Shown piece by piece: positions 1 to 7,719 of a DNA stretch of 22,137 nucleotides. The position numbers were made by a program, and so were the translations under genes. Each line of letters starts with the position of its first letter. Position 1 is the stretch's first letter. The DNA comes from JARRQB01 sp965368585 (GTDB lineage Bacteria; Pseudomonadota; Gammaproteobacteria; Chromatiales; Chromatiaceae), in contig CBDUNM010000079.1 in the NCBI GenBank assembly GCA_965368585.1, positions 1 through 22,137 of the forward strand, given 5' to 3'. The notes under the pieces are model-generated. The model was given only the letters and a program-made list of their open reading frames with translations, was not told the DNA's origin and made no database searches.

Positions 1-1
1 G

Positions 2-388
2 CTGCGCGCGTTCCGCGCTGCCGACGTCGATCTGGCGGTCGACGTGGTGTGCGACGGCGTCGAGGCGCTGGACTACCTATTCTGCGAGAACCGCCACGCC
101 GACCGCAAACCCTGCGCATCACCGGCCGTTGTGCTGCTGGATATCGGCCTGCCGAGGCTGAGCGGTCTGGAAGTCCTGGCCCGCCTGCGCGGTGATGAAC
201 GTACCCGCTGGACGCCAATCGTCATGCTGACCTCTTCCGACGAACTGAGCGACGTCGAGGCGAGTTATCGACTGGGCGCCAACGGTTACGTTCGCAAGCC
301 CGTCGCGGCGGCCGAGTTCAATCGTGCCGTTGCGCAACTCGCTGACTACTGGCTGAAACTCAACCAGACCCCGGCACCATTGCCATGA
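2..388 (+). CDS. Stand-alone response regulator receiver protein, 5' partial
   Basis: This is a single receiver (REC) domain whose 5' end lies outside the window; the frame is open from base 2. The phospho-acceptor Asp lies in the LLDIGLP strand, the switch Thr in MLTSS and the conserved Lys in the VRKP turn, so the phosphorylation site looks intact. No output domain follows; the protein ends about 15 residues after the last REC helix. The layout, with a long insertion after the first helix, resembles the Rcp1-type single-domain regulators that often partner phytochromes or histidine kinases; that is family knowledge, not proof. Its stop codon overlaps the start of the next gene as ATGA (385-388), so the two are probably translationally coupled. 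The partner kinase is probably upstream of the window. Confidence 0.88.
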   Translation: MRAFRAADVDLAVDVVCDGVEALDYLFCENRHADRKPCASPAVVLLDIGLPRLSGLEVLARLRGDERTRWTPIVMLTSSDELSDVEASYRLGANGYVRKPVAAAEFNRAVAQLADYWLKLNQTPAPLP

Positions 389-2841
389 ACGAGCCACTGC
401 GCATTCTGCTCATCGAAGACCAGGATCAGGACGTCAAGTTGCTGGTTCGCCATTTGACCGAGGAGGGGCTGCGCTTCACCTACCAGCACGTCGCACGCGC
501 GGCGGAATTGTCGCAAGTATTGCGCAGCGACGATCGCGCCTGGGATCTGGTGCTGACCGACTATTCGCTGCCGGACATCAGTATTCGCGGAAAGCTGCAT
601 TGGATCATGTCAAAAGTGCCCAACGCGGCGGTCATTCTCGTGTCCGGCACCATCGGTGAAGAAAACGCCGTGGACCTGCTCAGGGACGGCGTACAGGATT
701 TCGTCAGCAAAGACAATCTGGCCCGGCTAGTGCCGGCGATACAGCGTGCCATACAGGACAAAGCGACCCGTTCGGCAAAGCGGGCAGCCGAAACCGAATT
801 GATGCTGCGCAACCGCGCCCTGGCCGAGGCAAGCAACGGTATCATTATCACCAGGGCGGATAGGGAATTGCCGATTGTCTACGCCAATCGCGCTTTCGAG
901 CGGATCACTGGCTATACGGCGGACGAGGTGATCGGCAGCAACTGCCGGTTTCTGCAGCGCGACGATCGCAATCAGCCGGGGATCGAGCAGATTCGCAGCG
1001 GCCTGGCCGCGGACGTGCCGATCAAGGTCGTGCTGCGCAACTACCGCAAGGACGGCGCGCTGTTCTGGAACCGGATCAGCATTGCTCCGGTCAGGGGCGA
1101 GCGCGACAAAACCAGGCACCATGTCGGCATTCTGGAGGACATCACCGCACAGCGCCGTGCCGAAGAACGACTGCGCCAGTCGGCCGCGGTGTTCGAGAGC
1201 ACGTCGGAGGGTATGGTCGTCACCGATCTGGAGGGAAGCATCGTCGACGTCAACCGCGCGTTCACCGACATCACGGGCTACGGGCGGGATGAAGCGCTGG
1301 GCAGGAATCCGCGTATGCTGAAATCGGGGCGACACGGTCCGGAGCTGTACCAGACTATTTGGACCTCGCTGGCGGAGACCGGCCACTGGCGAGGCGAGGT
1401 TTGGAATCGGCGCAAGAGCGGTGAGATTTACCCCGAATGGCTGACCATCAGCACGGTGTGCGATGCAGCGGGCCGCGTATGCAACTACGTGGGCGTGTTT
1501 GCCGACATCACCACCGTCAAGCGCTCTGAAGAACGGTTGGAATACCTCGCTCATCACGATCCGCTCACGGGACTGCCGAACCGACTGCTGTTCAGCGCCC
1601 GCTTGGAACACGCCATCGCGCACGCCAGCCGGAACGATACGTATCTGGCCGTGCTGTTTCTCGATCTGGACCGGTTCAAGACGGTCAATGACGTATTCGG
1701 TCATCCGCTGGGCGACAAACTGTTGCAGGACGTCGGCGAACGCCTGCGCGCTTGCGTCAGGCTCGACGACACCGTGTCCAGGCTGGGCGGCGACGAGTTC
1801 GTGATCCTGCTGGAGCGGATCGAAGACCCGGAGAACGCCGGTGCCGTCGCGCGCAAGATTCTGTCGAGCTTGAGCGCGGCATTCACGGTCGACGGACGCG
1901 ATCAGTATGTCAGCGCCAGCATCGGGATCAGCGTCTATCCGCGGGACGGTGACGATCCCGCCGGGCTGATCCGCAACGCCGATACGGCGATGTACAAGGT
2001 CAAGGAACAGGGCCGGCAGGGTTATCTGTACTACACGCAGGATTTCACGCTGCGCGCCACCGAACTGGCGACCCTGGAATCCGATTTGCACCGGGCGTTG
2101 GATCGCGCCGAGCTGACGGTGCACTACCAGCCCCAGGTCGACCTGCGCTCGGGCGCCTTGGTCGGTATCGAGGCCTTGTTACGCTGGACGCATCCCGACC
2201 GGGGTCGGATTTCACCCGTCGAATTTATTCCCATTGCCGAAGAAAGCGATTTGATCGTGGCCATTGGCCAATGGGTGTTGGAGCACGCGTGCCGGCAGGG
2301 TCGCGCCTGGTTGGACGCGGGTCTGTCGTTCGGCCGCATTTCCGTGAATATCTCTGGCGTTCAGATTCGCCGCGGCGATCTGCTGGCCGTGGTGCGCGCG
2401 GCGCTCGAGGCGTCGGGGCTGCCGCCCGAGCGGCTGGAACTGGAGGTCACCGAAGGCTTCATCATGCGCCAGGCGGAGCGTTCGGTGCAACGGCTGGAGG
2501 GTCTCAGGCAGCTCGGCATCTCGTTGGCCATCGACGATTTCGGCACCGGCTACTCTTCCTTGTCGTACCTCAAGCGCCTGCCTATCGACCGTCTCAAGAT
2601 CGATCAGTCGTTCATCCGGGATATTCCGTCGGATGCGGACGACGCCGCGATATCCCGCGCTATCATCGCGCTGGCGGATTCGCTCGGACTGGCGGTGATC
2701 GCCGAAGGCGTTGAGACCCCCGCGCAGAAGGCGTTTTTACTCGACCACGGTTGCCGCGAGGCGCAGGGTTATCTGTTTTCCCGGCCACTGGGGAGCGTGG
2801 CGTTGCTCGATTGGGCCAAGGAAACACCGATGGCTGAGTAG
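385..2841 (+). CDS. REC-LOV-PAS-GGDEF-EAL cyclic-di-GMP signalling protein (putative blue-light receptor)
   Basis: An 818-aa cytoplasmic protein. The order is REC (about 1-125, phospho-acceptor Asp59 in LTDYSLP), LOV-type PAS (about 140-258), a second PAS (about 262-385), GGDEF (about 395-550) and EAL (about 560-810). The LOV core GSNCRFLQ carries Cys187, which in LOV domains forms the flavin adduct. Asn151, Arg188, Gln191, Arg204, Asn219 and Asn229 fall at the spacings of FMN-binding residues in Avena phot1 LOV2. The position 63 residues after the Cys, normally Gln, is Leu250. The cyclase motif GGDEF (468-472) is intact, with an RLDD inhibitory site at 459-462. The phosphodiesterase motif EALLRW begins at 596 and DDFGTGYSS at 717, also intact. 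Both opposing activities are therefore possible, and the net output cannot be read from sequence. The start is the ATG in the ATGA overlap with the upstream receiver gene. Confidence 0.93.
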   Translation: MNEPLRILLIEDQDQDVKLLVRHLTEEGLRFTYQHVARAAELSQVLRSDDRAWDLVLTDYSLPDISIRGKLHWIMSKVPNAAVILVSGTIGEENAVDLLRDGVQDFVSKDNLARLVPAIQRAIQDKATRSAKRAAETELMLRNRALAEASNGIIITRADRELPIVYANRAFERITGYTADEVIGSNCRFLQRDDRNQPGIEQIRSGLAADVPIKVVLRNYRKDGALFWNRISIAPVRGERDKTRHHVGILEDITAQRRAEERLRQSAAVFESTSEGMVVTDLEGSIVDVNRAFTDITGYGRDEALGRNPRMLKSGRHGPELYQTIWTSLAETGHWRGEVWNRRKSGEIYPEWLTISTVCDAAGRVCNYVGVFADITTVKRSEERLEYLAHHDPLTGLPNRLLFSARLEHAIAHASRNDTYLAVLFLDLDRFKTVNDVFGHPLGDKLLQDVGERLRACVRLDDTVSRLGGDEFVILLERIEDPENAGAVARKILSSLSAAFTVDGRDQYVSASIGISVYPRDGDDPAGLIRNADTAMYKVKEQGRQGYLYYTQDFTLRATELATLESDLHRALDRAELTVHYQPQVDLRSGALVGIEALLRWTHPDRGRISPVEFIPIAEESDLIVAIGQWVLEHACRQGRAWLDAGLSFGRISVNISGVQIRRGDLLAVVRAALEASGLPPERLELEVTEGFIMRQAERSVQRLEGLRQLGISLAIDDFGTGYSSLSYLKRLPIDRLKIDQSFIRDIPSDADDAAISRAIIALADSLGLAVIAEGVETPAQKAFLLDHGCREAQGYLFSRPLGSVALLDWAKETPMAE

Positions 2842-2874
2842 CGTGCGCGGCGGGCCGACCTGCCGTTGCTGCCA

Positions 2875-3035
2875 AGGGCTCGCGCAGAAATAACTTTGTA
2901 CACTCAGGCGTCGAGGCGCCCGTCTGTCAAGGCGCGAAGAGCGCGAATAGCCGGACCATACAAGCGACGAGCAACGCAGACAGACGGGATGAATCGGCGT
3001 ATAAAAATGTGAAGTAATTTTTTCGCGCGAGCCCT
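2875..3035 (+). repeat. Structured dispersed repeat, copy A
   Basis: A 161-bp unit with perfect 11-bp terminal inverted repeats (AGGGCTCGCGC at 2875 and its complement ending at 3035). It contains internal stems: GGCGT/GCGCC (2907-2911 with 2916-2920) and CCCGTCTG/CAGACGGG (2919-2926 with 2981-2988). It is about 82% identical by eye to copy B at 21721-21879, in the same orientation. Its core also resembles copy C on the minus strand at 15429-15491. It lies 33 bp after the stop of the GGDEF-EAL gene and its right end forms part of the stop codon of a truncated receiver fragment. A MITE or REP-like element is the likely class; I do not recognise a named family. Confidence 0.85.
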
Positions 3036-3165
3036 AAGGCAACTCGATATCGCTGTTGGTGTCGACTTGCAGATGATCCTGGTCCGCGGTGTGCAGCGCG
3101 CGATCGATCAATTTCTGGCTGACCTGGTCGTCGCCAACGGCGAGAATGTCGACAGCGGCGGACAT
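3034..3165 (-). pseudogene. Truncated receiver-domain fragment
   Basis: A 43-codon reading starts MSAAVDILAVGDD and continues VSQKLIDRAL, which matches the first strand, acidic pocket and first helix of a response-regulator receiver domain. It stops after DIELP, before the phospho-acceptor Asp strand would appear. Its stop codon (complement of 3034-3036) uses the last two bases of repeat copy A, so the repeat seems to have cut the gene. No rest of the domain is found on the other side of the repeat. It is likely non-functional. The identification rests on a short match, so confidence is moderate. Confidence 0.5.
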
Positions 3166-3371
3166 CGTATTCTTATGCTTCCAGTGGATATTGTTATCTT
3201 GGCCATTCCGGTCGAGTGACGGCGGGGCGGGGGGACGCCCCGGCCGAATTCGTATTCCGCGCGAGCTGTCGGCCACCGGTGCGAGATTTACAGTCACGTC
3301 AAGATCTTCGACGCGGCTGCTCAATAAGGGGGATGCGAAGCGTCGTTCGGGTCTCTGCAAGGTGTGCGTCG

Positions 3372-3923
3372 ATGCGAAAACCATGGCTGTATCTGGTGAC
3401 AATGTTGCTTTCCGCGCCCGGTTGCGCGAGTGCGGCCGATGCGCCGGTTTCGCTCGTCATCGATTCGCTCAGCGGGGTCATGGTGGTGCGTGGCGGACCG
3501 TATGGTAACGTTGAGCTGACCGACATCGCGGTGGGCCGATACGGGGTTACGCGCGACAAACGGCGCGGCGACAACATGACGCCGCTGGGTAAATACCGGG
3601 TGGCGTGGATCACCCACCAGAGCGAATTCGGTACCTTTGTCGGCATCGACTATCCCAGCCCACGTGACGCCGAGCGGGGTTTGCGCACTGGCGTGATCGG
3701 CGAGCGCGAATATCGCGCGATTCTGCGTGCCCACCGGGCGGGCGAGGTGCCGCCGCAAAATACGGCGTTGGGCGGATACCTGGGAATTCACGGGCTCGGT
3801 GACGGTGATTTGGATATCCATCGGCGCTACAACTGGACCCGCGGTTGTGTAGCGGTGACCAACGAGCAGATGGACCGGATATTGGGCTTGATCGGGGTGG
3901 GAACTCCCGTTGAGATTCGTTGA
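3372..3923 (+). CDS. L,D-transpeptidase, YkuD domain (YafK type)
   Basis: A 183-aa exported protein. Residues 1-24 form a signal peptide with a plausible signal-peptidase I site after ASA. The YkuD catalytic domain fills the rest, with His140 in GIHGLGDG and the nucleophile Cys159 in NWTRGCVAV, the spacing typical of YafK/ErfK-like enzymes. These act in the periplasm on meso-diaminopimelate in peptidoglycan, making 3-3 crosslinks, cleaving or attaching lipoproteins; which of these applies cannot be told here. The ATG at 3372 was chosen because the signal peptide begins there and AAGGTG lies about 7 bases upstream; the frame is open further upstream but that extension lacks export features. 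The next gene downstream is an Lpp-like lipoprotein, a known substrate class of this enzyme family. Confidence 0.88.
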   Translation: MRKPWLYLVTMLLSAPGCASAADAPVSLVIDSLSGVMVVRGGPYGNVELTDIAVGRYGVTRDKRRGDNMTPLGKYRVAWITHQSEFGTFVGIDYPSPRDAERGLRTGVIGEREYRAILRAHRAGEVPPQNTALGGYLGIHGLGDGDLDIHRRYNWTRGCVAVTNEQMDRILGLIGVGTPVEIR

Positions 3924-4010
3924 TCCAGGCGAGTTTAAATCGACCGAGTCTGAATTATCATGGGCCGGGAGACGGGTTATCGTAACCGGGTGAGTGGCGA
4001 AGTCGTCCGA

Positions 4011-4016
4011 TATAAT
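4011..4016 (+). promoter_or_regulatory. -10 box upstream of the Lpp-like lipoprotein gene
   Basis: A perfect TATAAT hexamer lies 77 bp before the lipoprotein start. No good -35 match is seen 16-18 bp upstream; GGTGAG or GGGTGA are the best available. A strong own promoter would fit an abundant murein lipoprotein. The transcript would begin near 4023 and have a leader of about 70 bases. Confidence 0.5.
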
Positions 4017-4092
4017 CGGTTGTTCAAGATGTTGCGGAGTGTTCGGTGCGGCGCCTGTAATGCCGTGCGGAAAAACGAGGAGGACTTGCAAA

Positions 4093-4383
4093 ATGACGAG
4101 TTGTTGGTATCGATCAGTTGTGATCGCAATGAGTATCGCCGCCTTGGCGGGGTGTGCCTCGACGAGCGGTGACGCCGACCTGGCGTCCATGCGGGCGGCC
4201 CTGGAGCAGGCGACGGCCGATGCGGCGGAGGCCAAGCGGATGGCGGCCGAGGCGGAGCGCGAGGCGGCCGCGGCCAAGTTGACGGCCGAACAGGCACGTG
4301 CGGAGGCGGCGGATGCCAATTCCCGCTCGGTCAGCACCGAGTCCAAGATCGACCGGATGTTCAAAAAAGCGATGTACAAGTAG
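4093..4383 (+). CDS. Lpp/OprI-like murein lipoprotein
   Basis: A 96-aa lipoprotein. The signal peptide ends in the lipobox LAGC, giving a lipidated N-terminal Cys. The mature part is an Ala-rich heptad helix (repeats of A-E-A-K-R and A-E-A-E-R type) as in Pseudomonas OprI and Braun lipoprotein, which form coiled-coil trimers. It ends in Met-Tyr-Lys; in this family the terminal Lys is linked through its side chain to peptidoglycan by L,D-transpeptidases. The ATG at 4093 is preceded by GAGGAGG with a 9-base gap, a strong ribosome site. The gene is flanked by two L,D-transpeptidase genes, one upstream on the same strand and one convergent, which supports a substrate-enzyme relationship by inference. 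Confidence 0.88.
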   Translation: MTSCWYRSVVIAMSIAALAGCASTSGDADLASMRAALEQATADAAEAKRMAAEAEREAAAAKLTAEQARAEAADANSRSVSTESKIDRMFKKAMYK

Positions 4384-4407
4384 CACCCCGCTGGCGCGGG
4401 TCGACAA

Positions 4408-5352
4408 CTACCGGAACACCGGATTGTCCAAAGTCTGGCCGGTGCCCGAGGTGATGGGGACCGGCCGGCCGTGGGGATGTTCGATCGCTTGCCTCACCGC
4501 GGAGCCGTCGAGGCGCCGTGGATGGGAGGCCAACACCGCGTAGATTTTCTCCAGCGCAAACCGCAGCAGGCCGTCACGCGCCTCCTGGTCCTCCTCCAAG
4601 GGTGGATGAACTTCCAGATACAGTGTTTCACCGTACCAGCCGAGCTTGACCGGCTGATTGACGATGTGCACCCGGGTGCCGACGTCGACACGCCCGAACA
4701 GTTCCTCGATATGCTCTGGCAAAAGGCGTACGCAGCCGTGGGTAACGCGCATGCCGACGCCCCAGGGCTTGTTCGTTCCGTGGATGAGGTAACCGGGTAG
4801 ATTGAGTCGCAGGGCGTACTCGCCGAGCGGATTGTCGGGTCCCGGCGGCACCACGTCCGGCGGGGGCTCTTGCCCGGCCGCGATGGCCTCTTCGATCACG
4901 GATTTGGGCGGCCGCCAGCTGGGTTTTTCCTGCTTTCGGACGATGCGGGCGGCGCCCAGGGGTGTTTTCCAGTCCATTCGGCCGACGCTCACCGGGTAGG
5001 TGACGATGACCGGTGCCGTATCCGGGCGCTTGGGGAGGTAGTGGTAGAGGCGCATTTCGGGCAGGTTGAGCACCAGGCCCTCGCGCGGCGCGTCGGGTAG
5101 GATAAACTGATTCGGGATAGTGATTCTGGTGCCTGCGCCGGGTAACCAGCGGTCCACCCGCGGGTTCGCGATGAGAATCTCCTCCTGGCCGATGCCGTGG
5201 CGGCGCGCAATGTCGAGCAGCGTATCCGCCGCCGACGCCGTGACCTCGTAGGGTTCGCCGATCAGATCGGTACCCGGCAGGGGCAGCGCAAACTGCGCGG
5301 CCTGTGCCGTGGCAACCGCGCCAAGCGCAAAGAGGCAAAGAGCTGTTTTCAT
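4408..5352 (-). CDS. LysM-containing L,D-transpeptidase (ErfK/YbiS/YcfS/YnhG family)
   Basis: A 314-aa exported enzyme. The signal peptide MKTALCLFALGAVATAQA covers about the first 18 residues. A LysM-like peptidoglycan-binding segment follows (about 33-80: TLLDIARRHGIGQEEILIANP to RITIP), then a YkuD domain with the HGTNKPWGVGMRVTHGCVRL signature; the catalytic Cys is residue 207. In Escherichia coli, ErfK, YbiS and YcfS of this architecture attach Braun lipoprotein to murein. The convergent neighbour is an Lpp/OprI-like lipoprotein only 24 bp away, which fits that job. The ATG at 5352 was chosen over an in-frame upstream start because the signal peptide begins there. The C-terminal tail after the YkuD domain is about 70 residues. 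Confidence 0.92.
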   Translation of the reverse strand: MKTALCLFALGAVATAQAAQFALPLPGTDLIGEPYEVTASAADTLLDIARRHGIGQEEILIANPRVDRWLPGAGTRITIPNQFILPDAPREGLVLNLPEMRLYHYLPKRPDTAPVIVTYPVSVGRMDWKTPLGAARIVRKQEKPSWRPPKSVIEEAIAAGQEPPPDVVPPGPDNPLGEYALRLNLPGYLIHGTNKPWGVGMRVTHGCVRLLPEHIEELFGRVDVGTRVHIVNQPVKLGWYGETLYLEVHPPLEEDQEARDGLLRFALEKIYAVLASHPRRLDGSAVRQAIEHPHGRPVPITSGTGQTLDNPVFR

Positions 5353-5482
5353 CGTCGGCCGAGTGGACTGGTTCGCCCTCAAGCTAGGCGATATCGGCCT
5401 GCCAGGCAAGTTCGCACGGCAATTCGGGCCATGGACTGTTACCTTATGCGACTCGTATGTACCTACATCATTCGGAAACGCA

Positions 5483-6277
5483 GTGGACCTTTACTACCGC
5501 AGTTACGGCGATGAACAGAAAACCATGACCTCCGTGGTTTTGCTGCACGGGTTGTTCGGTTCGTTGGCGAATTGGCACGGTATTGCCAGAGGTCTCGAGG
5601 CGGACTGCCGCGTCATCGTGCCGGATCTGCGCAATCACGGACGTTCACCGCACGCGGATGATGTGTCGTATCCGGCCTTGGTTGCGGATGTGGTGCAGTT
5701 GCTCGATCGTCTGGGCCTGGCGCGGGTGACCCTGGTCGGACACAGCATGGGGGGCAAGACCGCCATGCAGCTGGCGCTGACGCATGCGGCACGACTGGAA
5801 CGGCTGGTGGTTGCCGATATGGCGCCAGTGCCTTATCCGAACCGCTTTGAATCGGTACTGGATGCGCTTGCGCGGTTGCCGCTCGGCGAACTGACACGGC
5901 GTGACGACGCGGACGTACGGCTGACCGCTGCGATCCCGGAACCCGGGGTCAGGGCCTATCTGCTGCAAAACCTGGTATGGACGAAAGATGGCGGCTTCGC
6001 CTGGCGCATGAACCTGGCGGCATTGACCGAACACATCGATGCGTTGATGGATTTCCCGCAACCACCGGCACAGGGCCGGTTTCCCGGTCCAAGCCTGTTC
6101 CTGTACGGGGGAGATTCCGATTATGTGCGCGCGGAATACGAGCCCCGCATTCGAGCCCTGTTCCCCAATGCCCAGATGCACGCCATCGTCGGCGCCGGCC
6201 ATTGGCTATACGCCGATAAACCCGCAGCCTTCGTGCATGCCCTGAAAAGGTTTCTCGGTTTTCCGCCAGCGTCATGA
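5483..6277 (+). CDS. Alpha/beta-fold hydrolase, YbfF-like esterase
   Basis: A 264-aa cytoplasmic alpha/beta hydrolase. The oxyanion-hole segment LLHGLFGS begins at about residue 20. The nucleophile elbow GHSMGG contains Ser88. The catalytic His is His240 in GAGHWLYADKP, and an acidic residue in GGDSDYV is the likely third member. Length and motif spacing match E. coli YbfF, an esterase acting on short acyl-CoA and other acyl esters; the physiological substrate is unknown. The start is taken as GTG 5483 (reading MDLYYRSYG), because the open frame upstream has no conserved content and would overlap the divergent L,D-transpeptidase gene; GGAA lies a few bases before it. Confidence 0.85.
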   Translation: MDLYYRSYGDEQKTMTSVVLLHGLFGSLANWHGIARGLEADCRVIVPDLRNHGRSPHADDVSYPALVADVVQLLDRLGLARVTLVGHSMGGKTAMQLALTHAARLERLVVADMAPVPYPNRFESVLDALARLPLGELTRRDDADVRLTAAIPEPGVRAYLLQNLVWTKDGGFAWRMNLAALTEHIDALMDFPQPPAQGRFPGPSLFLYGGDSDYVRAEYEPRIRALFPNAQMHAIVGAGHWLYADKPAAFVHALKRFLGFPPAS

Positions 6278-6405
6278 AGACCGTTGGGCCGCTCGGCGGG
6301 ACGAGTTGGGAGCGCACCGAACTGAACTTCCGGGGCAGCAACCGCGGTACCCACCGGGCGCCGAACTGGCGGGAGCTGCCGCGCTCGCGGTAACGCGCAA
6401 TGCGT

Positions 6406-6411
6406 TATACT
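6406..6411 (+). promoter_or_regulatory. -10 box of the argG promoter
   Basis: TATACT lies 41 bp upstream of the argG start, in the 174-bp gap after the esterase gene. The -35 region is a poor match. No clear ArgR operator (AT-rich palindrome) is visible between here and the start codon, so arginine repression is not evident from sequence. Confidence 0.45.
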
Positions 6412-6451
6412 GCGGCGCGAGATTTTACACCAACCCAGCAGGTGCTTTCAG

Positions 6452-7672
6452 ATGTCCCAATCCGGCGTTAAAAAGGTGGTGCTCGCCTATTCCGGCGGCC
6501 TCGATACGTCCATTATCGTCAAATGGCTGCAGGACGTTTATCGATGCGAAGTGGTGACCTTTACCGCCGATATCGGGCAGGGTGAGGAAGTAGCGCCGGC
6601 GCGGGCCAAGGCCGAAGCGGCGGGTATCAAGGAGATCTACGTCGAAGACCTGCGCGAGGAGTTCGCGCGTGATTACGTGTTTCCCATGTTTCGCGCCAAT
6701 GCCGTCTACGAAGGCGAATACCTGCTCGGCACCTCGATCGCGCGGCCGCTGATTGCCAAGCGCCTGATCGAGATCGCCAACGAGACCGGCGCCGATGCCA
6801 TTTCGCACGGCGCGACGGGTAAGGGAAATGACCAGGTCCGTTTCGAACTGGGCGCCTATGCGCTGAAGCCGGAGGTGAAAGTGATAGCGCCCTGGCGCGA
6901 GTGGGATCTGCTGTCCCGCGAGAAGCTGATGGCCTACGCACAAGCGCACGGCATTCCGGTCGATTTTGCCAGGGCTGGAAAAAAATCACCTTATTCGATG
7001 GATGCGAATCTACTGCATATCTCGTACGAGGGCGATATTCTCGAAGATCCCTGGTCTGAGCCCGAGGAGGATATGTGGCGCTGGACCGTGCCCCCGGAAA
7101 AGGCGCCTGATCAACCAACCTATGTCGAGCTGACCTTCGAACGCGGCGACATCGTCGCCGTTGACGGCAACGCGATGTCGCCCGCACAGGTGATGGAGCA
7201 TCTGAACAAGGTTGGTGGGGACAACGGCATCGGTCGCGATGACATTGTCGAAAACCGATATGTCGGCATGAAGTCGCGCGGTTGCTACGAAACCCCCGCC
7301 GGCACCATCATGCTCAAGGCGCATCGTGCCATGGAGTCGTTGACCCTGGACCGGGAGGCGGGTCATTTGAAGGACGAACTGATGCCCCGCTACGCCACGC
7401 TGATCTACAACGGTTACTGGTGGAGCCCCGAGCGCGCGGCCATGCAGGCGCTGATCGACCAGACGCAACAGGTGGTCAACGGAGTGGTCCGCGTGAAGCT
7501 GTACAAGGGCAATGTCATTGTCGCGGGCAGAAAGTCCGAAACCGACAGCCTGTTCGACGAGTCTATCGCGACCTTCGAAGACGATGCGGGCGCTTACGAC
7601 CAAAAGGACGCCGAGGGCTTTATCAAGCTCAACGCCTTGCGTCTGAAGGTCGCGGCGCGGCGGCGGCGTTGA
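6452..7672 (+). CDS. argG: Argininosuccinate synthase
   Basis: A 406-aa enzyme that joins citrulline and aspartate with ATP to give argininosuccinate, the seventh step of arginine biosynthesis; it acts in the cytoplasm as a tetramer. The N-terminal PP-loop motif AYSGGLDTS is at residues 12-20. GATGKGNDQVRFE (aspartate/citrulline binding) and SPYSMDANLLHIS follow as in the family. Length is the usual 400-410 residues and no key region is missing. AGGTG sits 7 bases before the ATG. The gene seems to have its own promoter, and no other arg gene is adjacent, so it is scattered from the rest of the pathway. Confidence 0.98.
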   Translation: MSQSGVKKVVLAYSGGLDTSIIVKWLQDVYRCEVVTFTADIGQGEEVAPARAKAEAAGIKEIYVEDLREEFARDYVFPMFRANAVYEGEYLLGTSIARPLIAKRLIEIANETGADAISHGATGKGNDQVRFELGAYALKPEVKVIAPWREWDLLSREKLMAYAQAHGIPVDFARAGKKSPYSMDANLLHISYEGDILEDPWSEPEEDMWRWTVPPEKAPDQPTYVELTFERGDIVAVDGNAMSPAQVMEHLNKVGGDNGIGRDDIVENRYVGMKSRGCYETPAGTIMLKAHRAMESLTLDREAGHLKDELMPRYATLIYNGYWWSPERAAMQALIDQTQQVVNGVVRVKLYKGNVIVAGRKSETDSLFDESIATFEDDAGAYDQKDAEGFIKLNALRLKVAARRRR

Positions 7673-7719
7673 CGGTGACAGGGTACACCAGATCTTGAGC
7701 GACGCGCGCTGAGGGCGGC

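Noticed and set aside
727..2124. A 465-codon open frame on the minus strand
   Set aside because: It lies wholly antisense to the GGDEF-EAL gene and has no recognisable domain; such long shadows are expected in GC-rich DNA.
3223..3242. A 7-bp GC hairpin (CGGGGCG/CGCCCCG) between the receiver fragment and the first L,D-transpeptidase
   Set aside because: No T-run follows on either strand and it may be chance in G-rich sequence; not called a terminator.
3321..4379. A 352-codon minus-strand open frame
   Set aside because: It is antisense to both the L,D-transpeptidase and the lipoprotein genes, which have clear motifs.
4387..4400. A small CCCGC/GCGGG hairpin between the convergent lipoprotein and L,D-transpeptidase genes
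   Set aside because: The stem is 5 bp with no T-run; a terminator role cannot be supported.
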